Assembly (NCBI GenBank): GCA_964559455.1
Contig: CAZLHO010000005.1
Span: 1-64,000, forward strand
Length of the DNA stretch: 64,000 nucleotides
Source of the DNA: CAZLHO01 sp964559455
GTDB lineage: Bacteria > Krumholzibacteriota > Krumholzibacteriia > LZORAL124-64-63
Direction: 5' to 3'
Shown here: in pieces, positions 16,869 to 25,275 of the stretch
Layout: every line of letters starts with the position of its first letter
Position numbering within the stretch: the first letter of the stretch is position 1
The notes under the pieces: model-generated
Told to the model about the DNA's origin: nothing
What the model saw: only the letters and a program-made list of their open reading frames with translations
The model's database searches: none
Made by a program: the position numbers and the translations under genes

Positions 16869-17813
16869 ATGTCCGCATGCGAGGAACACCGGAACCGGAT
16901 CGAGGCCTACCTCTCCGGAACGATCACGCCCGCCGATCTCGGCGAGCTGGTGGCCCACGCCGCCCGCTGCGCCGACTGCCGGGCCGGACTGGACCTGCAC
17001 CGGGAACTGGCGCGGGTCGCCGAGGACGTGCCCGAACCCTCCGAGAGGGAGTTCCGGGCCGTGCGCCGGGCCGTGCTCGAGGCGGTCGGCGCCCGCCGGG
17101 CCCCGCTGGAGGTCCGGGGGCCCTGGCGACGGCTGGCCGACCGCTTCGCGGGCGCTCCCCTGCTCCGGCCGCTGGCCTTCGCGGCGGTGCTGGCCCTTGC
17201 GGTCCTGGCCGGGCGCTGGAGCGCGGCGCCGGCGCGCATGGACGACGTGCTGCTCAGGGAGCTCCGCAGCCAGGCCGCGACCGAGACCGGCCTGTCGGGG
17301 TACTGGGACGCCCCGTTCAGCCTCGACAACGTCTCGGTCCGCCCGCGAGACGACGGATCCCTGGAACTGGGCTTCGACGCCAGCCGGCACGTCGAGCTGG
17401 TGGCCGACCGGAACTCGCCGCTGGCCCGCGAGGCGCTGGTGCATGCGATCATCGACTCCCGCTCGCTCGGAATGCGCCTCAGGGCCCTGGAGACGAGCCG
17501 GGGGATGGCGGACCCGCGGCTCGGCGAGGCGCTGGTCTTCGCGCTGCGCAACGACCCCGAGCCGGCCGTCCGGCTGCAGGCCCTTTCGCTGCTGCTCGGC
17601 GGCACCGACGCCGAGCTGGCCCGGAGCGAACTCCTGCGGACCCTGCGCGACGACCCGTCGGTGCAGCTCAGGCTGGCGGCGCTGGACGCCCTGGCCGAAC
17701 GGCAGATCGATCCCGAGCGCCTGCAACAGGTGATCCTGACCGTGGATTCGCCGGGCGAGCAGGCGATCCTGCAGCAGGCGATGCGAAAGTCCGAGAACCA
17801 AGGAACCCGCTGA
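16869..17813 (+). CDS. Zinc-finger anti-sigma factor with HEAT-like C-terminus
   Basis: A 314-residue membrane protein immediately after the sigma gene, with GGAG seven bases before its ATG. The N-terminus carries the ZAS zinc motif His30-x3-Cys34-x2-Cys37 (HAARCADC) that binds ECF sigma factors. One membrane span follows at about residues 98-115. The remaining extracytoplasmic half has helical repeats of the HEAT/PBS type (EALVHAIIDSRSLGMRLRALE, EPAVRLQALSLLLGG, DPSVQLRLAALDALAE). A HEAT sensor domain on a ZAS anti-sigma factor is consistent with signal sensing by protein contact outside the membrane (inference). Confidence 0.82.
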   Translation: MSACEEHRNRIEAYLSGTITPADLGELVAHAARCADCRAGLDLHRELARVAEDVPEPSEREFRAVRRAVLEAVGARRAPLEVRGPWRRLADRFAGAPLLRPLAFAAVLALAVLAGRWSAAPARMDDVLLRELRSQAATETGLSGYWDAPFSLDNVSVRPRDDGSLELGFDASRHVELVADRNSPLAREALVHAIIDSRSLGMRLRALETSRGMADPRLGEALVFALRNDPEPAVRLQALSLLLGGTDAELARSELLRTLRDDPSVQLRLAALDALAERQIDPERLQQVILTVDSPGEQAILQQAMRKSENQGTR

Positions 17814-17886
17814 ACCCTACCCCTTCCCCCCGGCCGGCCGACGGCCGCGCCCGGGGGAGCAACGGCACCGGAAAAGGAGACCGACG

Positions 17887-19062
17887 ATGTTCACGAAGAA
17901 AACGCTGCTGATCGCGACGCTGAGCCTGGCGATCGCGGCCCTGGCCGCGGGCCTCGCCACGGCGGCGGACGACGCGCGCAGCAAGGAATTCGACTTTCCC
18001 GCCGGCGGCCGCCTGGAGCTCGACTTCCCGGCCGGCGGCTCGGCCCGCGTCGAGGGCTGGGACCGCCCGACCGCGAGCGTCACCTGGACGGACCGCCGGA
18101 ACGACCTCGACGACTACGACGTCGCCTTCGACGCCGGCACCGATGGCCTGAAGATCACCGCCGAGCCCAGCCGGCGGCTGCAGCAGACCTCGCTGCACTT
18201 CGAGATCATGGTGCCGCGGCGCTGCGACCTGCTGCTCGACACCGCCGGCGGCTCCCTGGAGCTGGTAGGCCTCGAAGGCAGCTTCCGCGGCCGGACCGCC
18301 GGCGGCTCCCTCCGCTTCCGCGACCTCAAGGGCAGCGCGCGCGTGACCTCCGGCGGCGGCGAGATCGAGGTCGTGGACTGCGAACTCGACGGCCAGGTCC
18401 GCACCGGCGGCGGCGAAGTGCGGCTCGAAAACGTGACCGGAGATCTCGAAGCGCGCTCGGGCGGCGGCGAAGTCCGCTACGTCAACGTGCGCGAGCGCGG
18501 CGGCGACCGGCGCGGGCCCGCCTCCTGCGGCGACCTGAGCATCACCGACGGGACGATCCTGATCAGCAACGCCGGCGGGAGCATCGACGTGCGCGAGGCG
18601 CCCGAGGGCGCCTGCGTCGAGACCGGCGGCGGCGACGTCTCGGTCCGCAGGGCGGACCGCTTCGTGGTCGCCCGCACCGGCGGCGGCGACGTCGACGTGC
18701 AGACCGCGTCGGGCGCGGTGACCGCCTCTACCGGCGCCGGCGAGGTGTACGTGGCCATCGAAGGCGACGGCGAAGGGGACGTGGAGATCCGGACCGGCCT
18801 GGGGGACGTCGAACTGGTGGTGCCGAAGGGCTTCGGCGCCGTGCTGGACCTGGAGATCGCCTACACCCGCAGCAGCCGGCAGGACTACCGCATCGACAGC
18901 GATCTGCCCTTCGACGAGGAGCGCACCGAGCGCTGGGAGCAGGAGTCCCGGCACGGCGGCAGCGCCATGAAGTACATCTACGGCACCGGCACGGTCGGCG
19001 ACGGCGCCCACCGCATCCGGATCCGGACGACCAACGGCGACATCACCGTGCGCGAGCGGTAA
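17887..19062 (+). CDS. Exported DUF4097 beta-strand repeat protein
   Basis: A 391-residue protein with a signal peptide (LLIATLSLAIAALAAGLATAAD) and AGGAG seven bases before the ATG. The body is a series of short repeats with GGG turns (ARVTSGGGEIEVVDCELDGQVRTGGGEVRLENVTGDLEARS and so on), typical of DUF4097 right-handed beta folds often found beside sigma/anti-sigma genes. The function is unknown; an envelope-stress or adhesin-like role is often suggested. It lies 73 bases after the anti-sigma gene in the same direction, likely one operon. Confidence 0.85.
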   Translation: MFTKKTLLIATLSLAIAALAAGLATAADDARSKEFDFPAGGRLELDFPAGGSARVEGWDRPTASVTWTDRRNDLDDYDVAFDAGTDGLKITAEPSRRLQQTSLHFEIMVPRRCDLLLDTAGGSLELVGLEGSFRGRTAGGSLRFRDLKGSARVTSGGGEIEVVDCELDGQVRTGGGEVRLENVTGDLEARSGGGEVRYVNVRERGGDRRGPASCGDLSITDGTILISNAGGSIDVREAPEGACVETGGGDVSVRRADRFVVARTGGGDVDVQTASGAVTASTGAGEVYVAIEGDGEGDVEIRTGLGDVELVVPKGFGAVLDLEIAYTRSSRQDYRIDSDLPFDEERTERWEQESRHGGSAMKYIYGTGTVGDGAHRIRIRTTNGDITVRER

Positions 19063-19088
19063 TTGTCGCGCAAGACGCTATGACGGCG

Positions 19089-19111
19089 CGGGCGGTCCGA
19101 AGGGCCGCCCG
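19089..19111. terminator. Hairpin between convergent genes
   Basis: A strong stem (CGGGCGGTCC with GGGCCGCCCG, one T-G wobble) closes a three-base GAA loop midway between the DUF4097 stop and the DUF6320 stop. No T run follows on either strand, so intrinsic termination is doubtful. Confidence 0.4.
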
Positions 19112-19148
19112 TGATCTCCGGCCGACTTCTCCGACCATACAGTCCGGG

Positions 19149-19850
19149 CTAGACATGAAACAGCTTCCGGATCTCCGTCTGCCTCCGCCTGAGCCACGAC
19201 CGCAGATAGAGCAGGAGAGCGACGAGGGGTAGGATGCAGGCGAACGCCACGGCCGACCAGCTGACGAACCCGCGCTGAACGAAGTAGCGGTTGAGCAGCA
19301 GCTCGAGTCCCACCACGAACACGCCGCCCGCCAACAGCGCCGCTGCGATGACGGCGAAGGGGGACAGGCGCCTTTTCCTCACGATCACCAGCGTGAAGGC
19401 GAGAAGCGCCCCGAAAAGGAGCGTCACCGGAAACGCCAGGGGCAGAAACCAGGTCGGTCCCGGCGTGAACCGGTCCAGCACGAAGAGGAACAGGCCCGCG
19501 GCGACGACCTCGGCCGGCAGGACCATCCACGTGCGGCGCGAAAAAAGGATCAGCAGGACGGCCGAGCACCACAGGAACAGGATCGAGAGCAGCGGATAGC
19601 GCGCCCAGGTGATCGACATGTCGTCGGCGAAGTCGGCCGCGAAGACCACGAACGCGGCGGTCAGGGAGAACAGGGAAAGGATCTCCAGCAGCCAGCGGTG
19701 GATGCGCCGGCTCGCCTCGCGGTGATCGCGGACGGGCGGCGCCGGCTCCGCCATCTCGCCCTCTCCCCCGGGCTGGAGCGAATGGCGGCACAGCGGGCAG
19801 TAACGCGCACCGTTCTCGGCCTCCACGCCACAGTGCTTGCAGATGTTCAT
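19149..19850 (-). CDS. DUF6320-like zinc-ribbon membrane protein
   Basis: A 233-residue protein with an N-terminal zinc ribbon (Cys4, Cys7, Cys18, Cys21: CKHC...CPLC) followed by six hydrophobic segments and a basic end. This matches the DUF6320 layout, a family found next to alcohol-acetyltransferase-like genes, as here. Its ATG overlaps the TGA of that upstream gene (ATGA). It is the last gene of a five-gene operon. The role is unknown; a membrane partner of the acyltransferase is the natural guess. Confidence 0.7.
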   Translation of the reverse strand: MNICKHCGVEAENGARYCPLCRHSLQPGGEGEMAEPAPPVRDHREASRRIHRWLLEILSLFSLTAAFVVFAADFADDMSITWARYPLLSILFLWCSAVLLILFSRRTWMVLPAEVVAAGLFLFVLDRFTPGPTWFLPLAFPVTLLFGALLAFTLVIVRKRRLSPFAVIAAALLAGGVFVVGLELLLNRYFVQRGFVSWSAVAFACILPLVALLLYLRSWLRRRQTEIRKLFHV

Positions 19851-21121
19851 GGAGCACTGCTCCTCTCGATAAGGGCCACGCGGATTCCCGCCCGGGCCAG
19901 ATGCGTGAAGAAGATCCTCTCCAACTCCCGGCTCTCGATCACGCTGCCGAAGTTGATGGACAGGTCGTCGCGGAAGCTGTGTACCACGCAGGTCTTTTTC
20001 ATCCGCGGATTCGGGCCGAGCATGACGCCGAACGACTCGACGTGGTCATCGATCTCCTGCGGCACGGTGATCCGTCCGAGATTCGACAGCACGCCGGAAT
20101 ACGGAGTTTCCCCGTACCGCCCCCGCACGTACGAAAAAATCACATCCTTGAGGAACAGCGGCAGGATCCGGACGAGCGGATTCTGCTCGACGCGCACGTT
20201 GCGGGCGATCTGCCGGTCGAGCTCCCTGCGGTCCGTCTGCATCTTCATGCTGTGATGAACCCGCTGGACGATCTCGTCGAACGTGAATGCGCCGAGACTC
20301 GTGTCGATCTCGGGCGAAACATAGAGGGAGAAATTGCGCATGGTTCGCGAGGGATGCAGCCGGCGCATGTCGACGGGCACCTCGAGACGCACGACACCTC
20401 TCTCATCGCGCCCGGAAGTGCGGATCTGCGCCAGCGCATGAATGTAGAGAGCGACGAGATACTCGGTCAGGCTGACGCCGTGGCTCCGGGCCAGGTCCAG
20501 CACTTCGCCCACCGGCAAGCGGGCGGTGATGACGCGGGATCGCCGCTGCGCATCGTCGGGAAGATGGTACGCCGCGGAAAGCCTCGTCGGTCCGGGCAGG
20601 CGGGGATCGAAATACCGCTTGTAGGCATCCTCGAACTCGCCGGGGGACGGCGACGCCTCCGGGTCGAGGAACGGCTCCCAGGCGGTGACCCGGACGCCCC
20701 GCAGGCGGAGGTACTGGGTGGCCAGGGTGCCCAGGAATCGTATCGCCCCCGCGCCGTCGGTCAGGACGTGCGAAAAATCGACGGCGATCGTCGCCCCTCG
20801 GGCCTGTACGCGCAGGAGATGGCGGCTCCCGCTCAGCGTCGGCAGCACGGATACCGGGACGTCACTCATGGGATGCAGCTCGGGGATCTCGTCGTCACGC
20901 TGCAGGTAGTACCAGAACAGGCCCCGCTGGAGATGGACCTGGAAATAGGGGAACCTCGGGAACACCTTCCGCAGGGCCTCCTGCAGGACCGAGACGCGGA
21001 TGGGCGCCCGGAGCGTCACCGAGATACGGTACAGATCGGGTGACCATTCCGCGAGGGACGCGGGATAGATCCTGGCCGCGTTGTCGAGGGTCAGCCATTC
21101 TTGCCGGTCATCGTCTCTCAT
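19847..21121 (-). CDS. Condensation/alcohol acetyltransferase-like acyltransferase
   Basis: A 424-residue cytoplasmic protein of the chloramphenicol-acetyltransferase/condensation-domain fold. The catalytic HxxxDG motif is present as HVLTDG (His118, Asp122), and a DFSHVLTDGAG context and a later NFGSVIESRELERIF segment fit the alcohol acetyltransferase family. Such enzymes move acyl groups from CoA to hydroxyls of alcohols or sugars. Sitting behind a glycosyltransferase fusion and GH130, it could acylate a glycan or glycolipid (inference). It starts four bases after the CPBP-like gene and overlaps DUF6320 by four bases. Confidence 0.75.
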   Translation of the reverse strand: MRDDDRQEWLTLDNAARIYPASLAEWSPDLYRISVTLRAPIRVSVLQEALRKVFPRFPYFQVHLQRGLFWYYLQRDDEIPELHPMSDVPVSVLPTLSGSRHLLRVQARGATIAVDFSHVLTDGAGAIRFLGTLATQYLRLRGVRVTAWEPFLDPEASPSPGEFEDAYKRYFDPRLPGPTRLSAAYHLPDDAQRRSRVITARLPVGEVLDLARSHGVSLTEYLVALYIHALAQIRTSGRDERGVVRLEVPVDMRRLHPSRTMRNFSLYVSPEIDTSLGAFTFDEIVQRVHHSMKMQTDRRELDRQIARNVRVEQNPLVRILPLFLKDVIFSYVRGRYGETPYSGVLSNLGRITVPQEIDDHVESFGVMLGPNPRMKKTCVVHSFRDDLSINFGSVIESRELERIFFTHLARAGIRVALIERSSAP

Positions 21122-21125
21122 AGTT

Positions 21126-21752
21126 TTACGGCCACAGGCGAGCGGATATCAACTCCTTCCAGGGATCCTGGCCGAGAGCGAAATAGTACAGGCCCGTGGC
21201 GAACCACCCGTGGAAAAGTCCCAAGGCCCATAGGTTCCGGGTCCGAAAGTAGACCGAAGTGGTGACGGCCGCCAAGAAGAACGCGGCCAATGCCAGAGGC
21301 AGGGACGGGACGTGCGCCGCGGCGAAGACCAGGGCCGTCAAGACGACGATTCCCCACTGCGGAATCCGACTGTGCTTTTCGATGTTGCCGGCCACCAGGG
21401 CCACGACGAGGAATTGCTGGACCAGCCCCCAGAAGGGATAGAGCAGACCGACCGGCAGGAAATGCCAGTTCCTCACCATGCTGCCGGCGAGCATCCCGTA
21501 GACGAGGAAGCCGGACATGGCCAGCAAACCGGCCGGCAACAGCAGCTTGAGGCTCCGGCCGAAGTTCCGCGAGGTGAACCCCCACTCCGCGAGAACCGAC
21601 GGTTCGGCAGTCGCCCGCACGACCACGAACAATGTCCAGAAAAGACAGGCGGCGGCGATATAGACCAAACGCCGGTCCAGCCAGCCGGCCAGCAGGAAGT
21701 TGCCCAGGCCGGTCAGCAGGACGAACGTGATCTCCCAGCGCGCTGCAGCCAT
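21126..21752 (-). CDS. CPBP-like intramembrane protein lacking catalytic glutamates
   Basis: A 208-residue protein with about seven membrane helices. It has the CPBP/CAAX-protease motif 2 (FAAAH, Phe143-His147) and a motif-3 histidine (His181 in LFHGWF), but the EExxxR motif is replaced by Gln112-Gln113 (GLVQQFLVV). It is probably a non-proteolytic member. The ATG at 21750-21752 is chosen because the hydrophobic N-terminus begins there and the gap to the preceding GH130 stop is 32 bases. The wider open frame upstream overlaps GH130 and is not used. Confidence 0.7.
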   Translation of the reverse strand: MAAARWEITFVLLTGLGNFLLAGWLDRRLVYIAAACLFWTLFVVVRATAEPSVLAEWGFTSRNFGRSLKLLLPAGLLAMSGFLVYGMLAGSMVRNWHFLPVGLLYPFWGLVQQFLVVALVAGNIEKHSRIPQWGIVVLTALVFAAAHVPSLPLALAAFFLAAVTTSVYFRTRNLWALGLFHGWFATGLYYFALGQDPWKELISARLWP

Positions 21753-21784
21753 GATCCTCCCCGGCCCGTCCCGGAACGGCGGTT

Positions 21785-22759
21785 CTAGAGCGCGGGCGGC
21801 GCGCCCCTCTCCGCGGAGCCGTGCCTGGCGAGCCAGGCCAGAATCTCCGATACGCGCCCGAAGGCCAGGGCGATGCAGGTGTCCGCGCCGCCGTAATACA
21901 GGTGGATCGAATCGCCGTCGCTCCCGATCGTGTGGCCGCATGTGAAGACCACGTCGCCCACGTCGCCGAGACGCTCGTAACTCTCGCTCGGGCCGAGGAT
22001 CCACTCGCTCCCCCGGGCGATGCATATCCTCGGGTCCTCCCGATCCAGCAGGGCCACGCCGAGGCGATACAGGCTGCCGGCCGCGGTCTGATGCGTGCCG
22101 TGGTAGATCATCAGCCAACCCTGTTCGGTCTCGATCAGCGGCGATCCGAGCCCGATCCGGGAGCCGTCCCACCAGGCGCCGCTGCGGGCGGCCATCAGCA
22201 CCTGATGCTTCCCCCAGTGCTGCAGATCCGGTGATTCGGCCATCCAGATCGCGGAACCCAATCCCGTCTGCGGCCGGTGCAGCATCAGCCAATTGCCGTC
22301 GAACCGCCGTGGCAGCAGCGCGGCATCCTTGTCGTCGGGAGGCATCACCACGCCAAGACGCTCGAAGCTGACGAAATCGCGCGTGAGCGCCAGCGAGACG
22401 GCGGGACCGGCTCGCGAGTAGGCCGTATAGGTGACGCCGTACTGGCCCAACTCATCGAGCCAGACGATCCGGGGATCTTCGACTCCCCAGAGCTCCTCGG
22501 GATGGTGTTCCGGATCCGGCAGCAGCACCGGCTCCGCATCGACTCGCCAGTCGTCGATGCCGTTTTCCGATCGCGCGGCCCACAGGCAGGAGATCCCGCG
22601 CCTGTCTTCGACACGGCAAAGCAACAGCGTGGTGCCGTCCGGCAGCAGCACCGCGGCGGGATTGAAGACCGCGTTCACGGTGTGCGGCCAGTCGGCCGCG
22701 GTCAGGATCGGATTGGCCACGTGACGCTGAAGAAGAAACTCATGCTTTCCATCGCTCAT
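21785..22759 (-). CDS. Glycoside hydrolase family 130 protein (mannoside phosphorylase type)
   Basis: A 324-residue protein with the five-bladed propeller signatures of GH130: NPAAVLLPDGTTLLLCRVEDR, ELWGVEDPRIVWLDELGQYGVTYTAYS, DKDAALLPRR, HWGKHQVLM and WDGSRIGLGSPLIETEQGWLMIYHG. GH130 enzymes phosphorolyse or hydrolyse beta-mannosidic linkages; this one has no signal peptide and should be cytoplasmic. Its ATG overlaps the stop codon of the glycosyltransferase fusion (ATGA), so the two are translationally coupled. GH130 is often paired with such fusions. Substrate specificity is not predictable by eye. Confidence 0.88.
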   Translation of the reverse strand: MSDGKHEFLLQRHVANPILTAADWPHTVNAVFNPAAVLLPDGTTLLLCRVEDRRGISCLWAARSENGIDDWRVDAEPVLLPDPEHHPEELWGVEDPRIVWLDELGQYGVTYTAYSRAGPAVSLALTRDFVSFERLGVVMPPDDKDAALLPRRFDGNWLMLHRPQTGLGSAIWMAESPDLQHWGKHQVLMAARSGAWWDGSRIGLGSPLIETEQGWLMIYHGTHQTAAGSLYRLGVALLDREDPRICIARGSEWILGPSESYERLGDVGDVVFTCGHTIGSDGDSIHLYYGGADTCIALAFGRVSEILAWLARHGSAERGAPPAL

Positions 22760-25050
22760 TGATCCTCCTGTTCCTCGACCGCAATCGGCTCCATGCCGCG
22801 CAACGCCAGCAGGGAACCGAGAAATGCCAGCGTCGATTCCGCGCCTTCGTTGGCGTTGACGCCCTCGTGATGCAATCCGTCGTGACAGCCGGCCGTCGAG
22901 TAGTCGTAGACCGCTCGACCGAAGTCGTTGCGGCCCAGGAACCAATCGAAGACGACGCCCACCCGCTCGCGCCAGAGCAGGTCTCCAGTCACGCGATGGG
23001 CCTGCGTGCAGGCATCGAGCGTGCTCTGGGCCTCGATCGGTTGCTGGTCGAACCGGGCCCGCGGCTCGCCGCGGCGCCATCCCGTGTTGGCGATCGGCGA
23101 GAAATGGCCCTGCTCGGCGATCTGGATGCGATACAGCCATTCGAGCGATTCGATACCCGCGGCCACCATATCCGGCCGGTCCATTTCCTGACCCGCGAGC
23201 AGCAGGGACTCGCTGAGCCGGGCGTTGGCGTAGGCAAGCAACTGTTCGAACCAGGGCCAGTCGTCCGAACGGTTGTCGCCGTAGAGGTCGAAAAGCCGGT
23301 TCGCCAGCACGTCCCGAACGCGGCGCGCGTTGCTGTCTCCCGGGAATCGCCGGTTGTGCGCGCAGATCCCCAGGAGCGAAAACGCCCACGCCCGCGGGCT
23401 GGTGAAGTTCTCGACCGCCGGCAGACCGGAGTCGAAGAGGTTCTTGGCGAGCGCGACCAGTTCGTCGTCGGACGATTCGCCGGCGGTGCAACCCATGCTC
23501 CAGAGCGCGCGCCCGTGGCTGTCCTCGGATCCCGCATCTTCAAGCCAACGACGATCGTAGCCCATGAAATTGCGGAACCTGCCGTTGGCCGGATTGAACG
23601 CGTAGTTGACGAATGCCAGGTATTTCACGGCCAGGCGGTGCAGCGACTCGCCCTTCCCCGCCAGGCGCCGGGAGCGCAGGGAGACGATCAGGGCGCGGGC
23701 GTTGTCGTCGGTCGTGTACCCTTCGACGAGATTCGGGGTCGTCCGGGTGGCGTGCTGGAGAATCCCGGTATCGTCGGTCATCGTCAACAGGTGGTCGAAG
23801 CGCAGCGGGGGCAACTCGAAGTCGAGCGGGTCGGAGACCGCCTGCCGCCCGACGGCCACCGGCGTCCCGAGACGCTCCTCCGTCGCCCGCCGGAAGGACT
23901 TGAGGTACAGTCCGGCGACCTCTTTCCAGATCATCTTCCGCCCATAGGAATAGGCTCGCTTGCGCATCGCATGCCGCTTGGCCTCGTTGTCGAAGAGATC
24001 GATCGCGGCGGCGGCCAGCGCCGATGAATCGCGGAAGGGGACGATCATCCCCCGTCCCTCCGCCAGCAACTCGTTGGCGTACCAATACGGGGTCGAGATC
24101 ACCGCCTTGCCGTTGCCCAGCGAGTAGGCGAGCGTGCCGGAGGCGATCTGGTCTTCATTCAGGTAGGGGGTCACGTACAGGTCGGCCGCCCCCAGGAACT
24201 GGCACAGCTCCTCCAGGGCCACGTAGCGGTCGTGGAAGACGATGTTGTCGGCGACACCGAGCCTGCGCGCCCGGACCTGGAGGTCGTGGCGGTATTTCTC
24301 TCCCTGCTCGGACTTGACATGGGGATGGGTCACGCCGAGGACGATGTAGATGACGTCCGGAACGCTCTGCACGATCGCCGGGAGCGCATCGATCATGTAC
24401 TCGATACCCTTGTTGGGCGAAAGCAACCCGAAGGTCAGGATGACGCGACGCCCCTCCACATTGAACATGTCCTTGTAGAAGTTGGGGTCGATGAAGGGCA
24501 TGTCCGGGATGCCGTGGGGCACCAGATCGATCTTGTCCTCCGGGCACTTGTAGATCGACATCAAAAGCGTCCGGGCCTTCTCGCTCATGACGATCAACCG
24601 CTCCGACAGGTCGCACAGCTCGTTCAGGACCCTGGCCTGGTTCTCGTCCGGCTCTGCGAGCACCGTGTGCAGGGTCGTGACGATCGGCATGCGCAGCCGG
24701 CGGAGGGTCGTCAGCAGGTAGCTGCCGGCGGGGCCGCCGTAGATCCCGTATTCGTGCTGGAGGCAGACGAGGTCCACCTGACTCATGTTGAGGAACTCGG
24801 CCAACTGCCGGTACTCGTCGATGTCGTTCTGTCCGACTTCGAAGCGCACCCGGCTCGGGTATTGATACCCCTTGGGCGTGTCGTTCATCGCCGCGGCGAA
24901 GACATCGATCGCCGGGAACTCCCGCGCCAACGACTCGCAGATGTCGGTGGTGAAGGTCGCGATCCCGCAGCGACGCGGCACGTAGTTGCCGAGGAAGGCG
25001 ATCTTGGAGAATCGGTAGGTCTGTTCGGGCACCGCGACCGCCTGACGCAT
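22756..25050 (-). CDS. GT4 glycosyltransferase fused to an (alpha/alpha)-barrel domain
   Basis: A 764-residue cytoplasmic protein. Residues about 15-395 form a GT4/GT-B glycosyltransferase (LGNYVPRRCGIATFT, VCLQHEYGIYGG, TFGLLSPNKGIEYMIDALP, YVTPYLNEDQIASGTLAYSLGNGKAVIST). After a linker, residues about 410-755 form an alpha-helical domain resembling glycoside-hydrolase toroids (LRFDHLLTMTDDTGILQHA, YTTDDNARALI, GYDRRWLEDAGSEDSHGRALWSMG). Architectures of this kind occur next to GH130. It likely makes or remodels a mannosyl- or glucosyl-containing glycan. It is the first gene of the five-gene operon; GGAG lies about nine bases before the ATG. Confidence 0.85.
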   Translation of the reverse strand: MRQAVAVPEQTYRFSKIAFLGNYVPRRCGIATFTTDICESLAREFPAIDVFAAAMNDTPKGYQYPSRVRFEVGQNDIDEYRQLAEFLNMSQVDLVCLQHEYGIYGGPAGSYLLTTLRRLRMPIVTTLHTVLAEPDENQARVLNELCDLSERLIVMSEKARTLLMSIYKCPEDKIDLVPHGIPDMPFIDPNFYKDMFNVEGRRVILTFGLLSPNKGIEYMIDALPAIVQSVPDVIYIVLGVTHPHVKSEQGEKYRHDLQVRARRLGVADNIVFHDRYVALEELCQFLGAADLYVTPYLNEDQIASGTLAYSLGNGKAVISTPYWYANELLAEGRGMIVPFRDSSALAAAAIDLFDNEAKRHAMRKRAYSYGRKMIWKEVAGLYLKSFRRATEERLGTPVAVGRQAVSDPLDFELPPLRFDHLLTMTDDTGILQHATRTTPNLVEGYTTDDNARALIVSLRSRRLAGKGESLHRLAVKYLAFVNYAFNPANGRFRNFMGYDRRWLEDAGSEDSHGRALWSMGCTAGESSDDELVALAKNLFDSGLPAVENFTSPRAWAFSLLGICAHNRRFPGDSNARRVRDVLANRLFDLYGDNRSDDWPWFEQLLAYANARLSESLLLAGQEMDRPDMVAAGIESLEWLYRIQIAEQGHFSPIANTGWRRGEPRARFDQQPIEAQSTLDACTQAHRVTGDLLWRERVGVVFDWFLGRNDFGRAVYDYSTAGCHDGLHHEGVNANEGAESTLAFLGSLLALRGMEPIAVEEQEDQ

Positions 25051-25193
25051 GGGGGTTCACTCCGTCTCGATCCCGTCCAAGGTAACAGAACCCGGAGGGC
25101 ATAGCGAACGGACGCTATGGCGCGCCGGGCCCGGGTCCGGCCGTGGAACGCCGTGTCGCCACGCCTGGAGCCGTCGGCGCGGGGACCGGGTCC

Positions 25194-25222
25194 TTGACAA
25201 GCCCCGGCCGCCGGTCATGCTT
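25194..25222 (+). promoter_or_regulatory. Possible sigma-70-type promoter of ygiQ
   Basis: A perfect TTGACA at 25194-25199 is followed after 17 bases by ATGCTT, a weak -10. If used, transcription would begin near 25229, which favours the TTG start at 25276 over the ATG at 25228. Confidence 0.35.
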
Positions 25223-25275
25223 ACCATGTGCCGCATCGCCGACCGGATCCATCCTTTTCCGCCGAGGGTCGCCTT

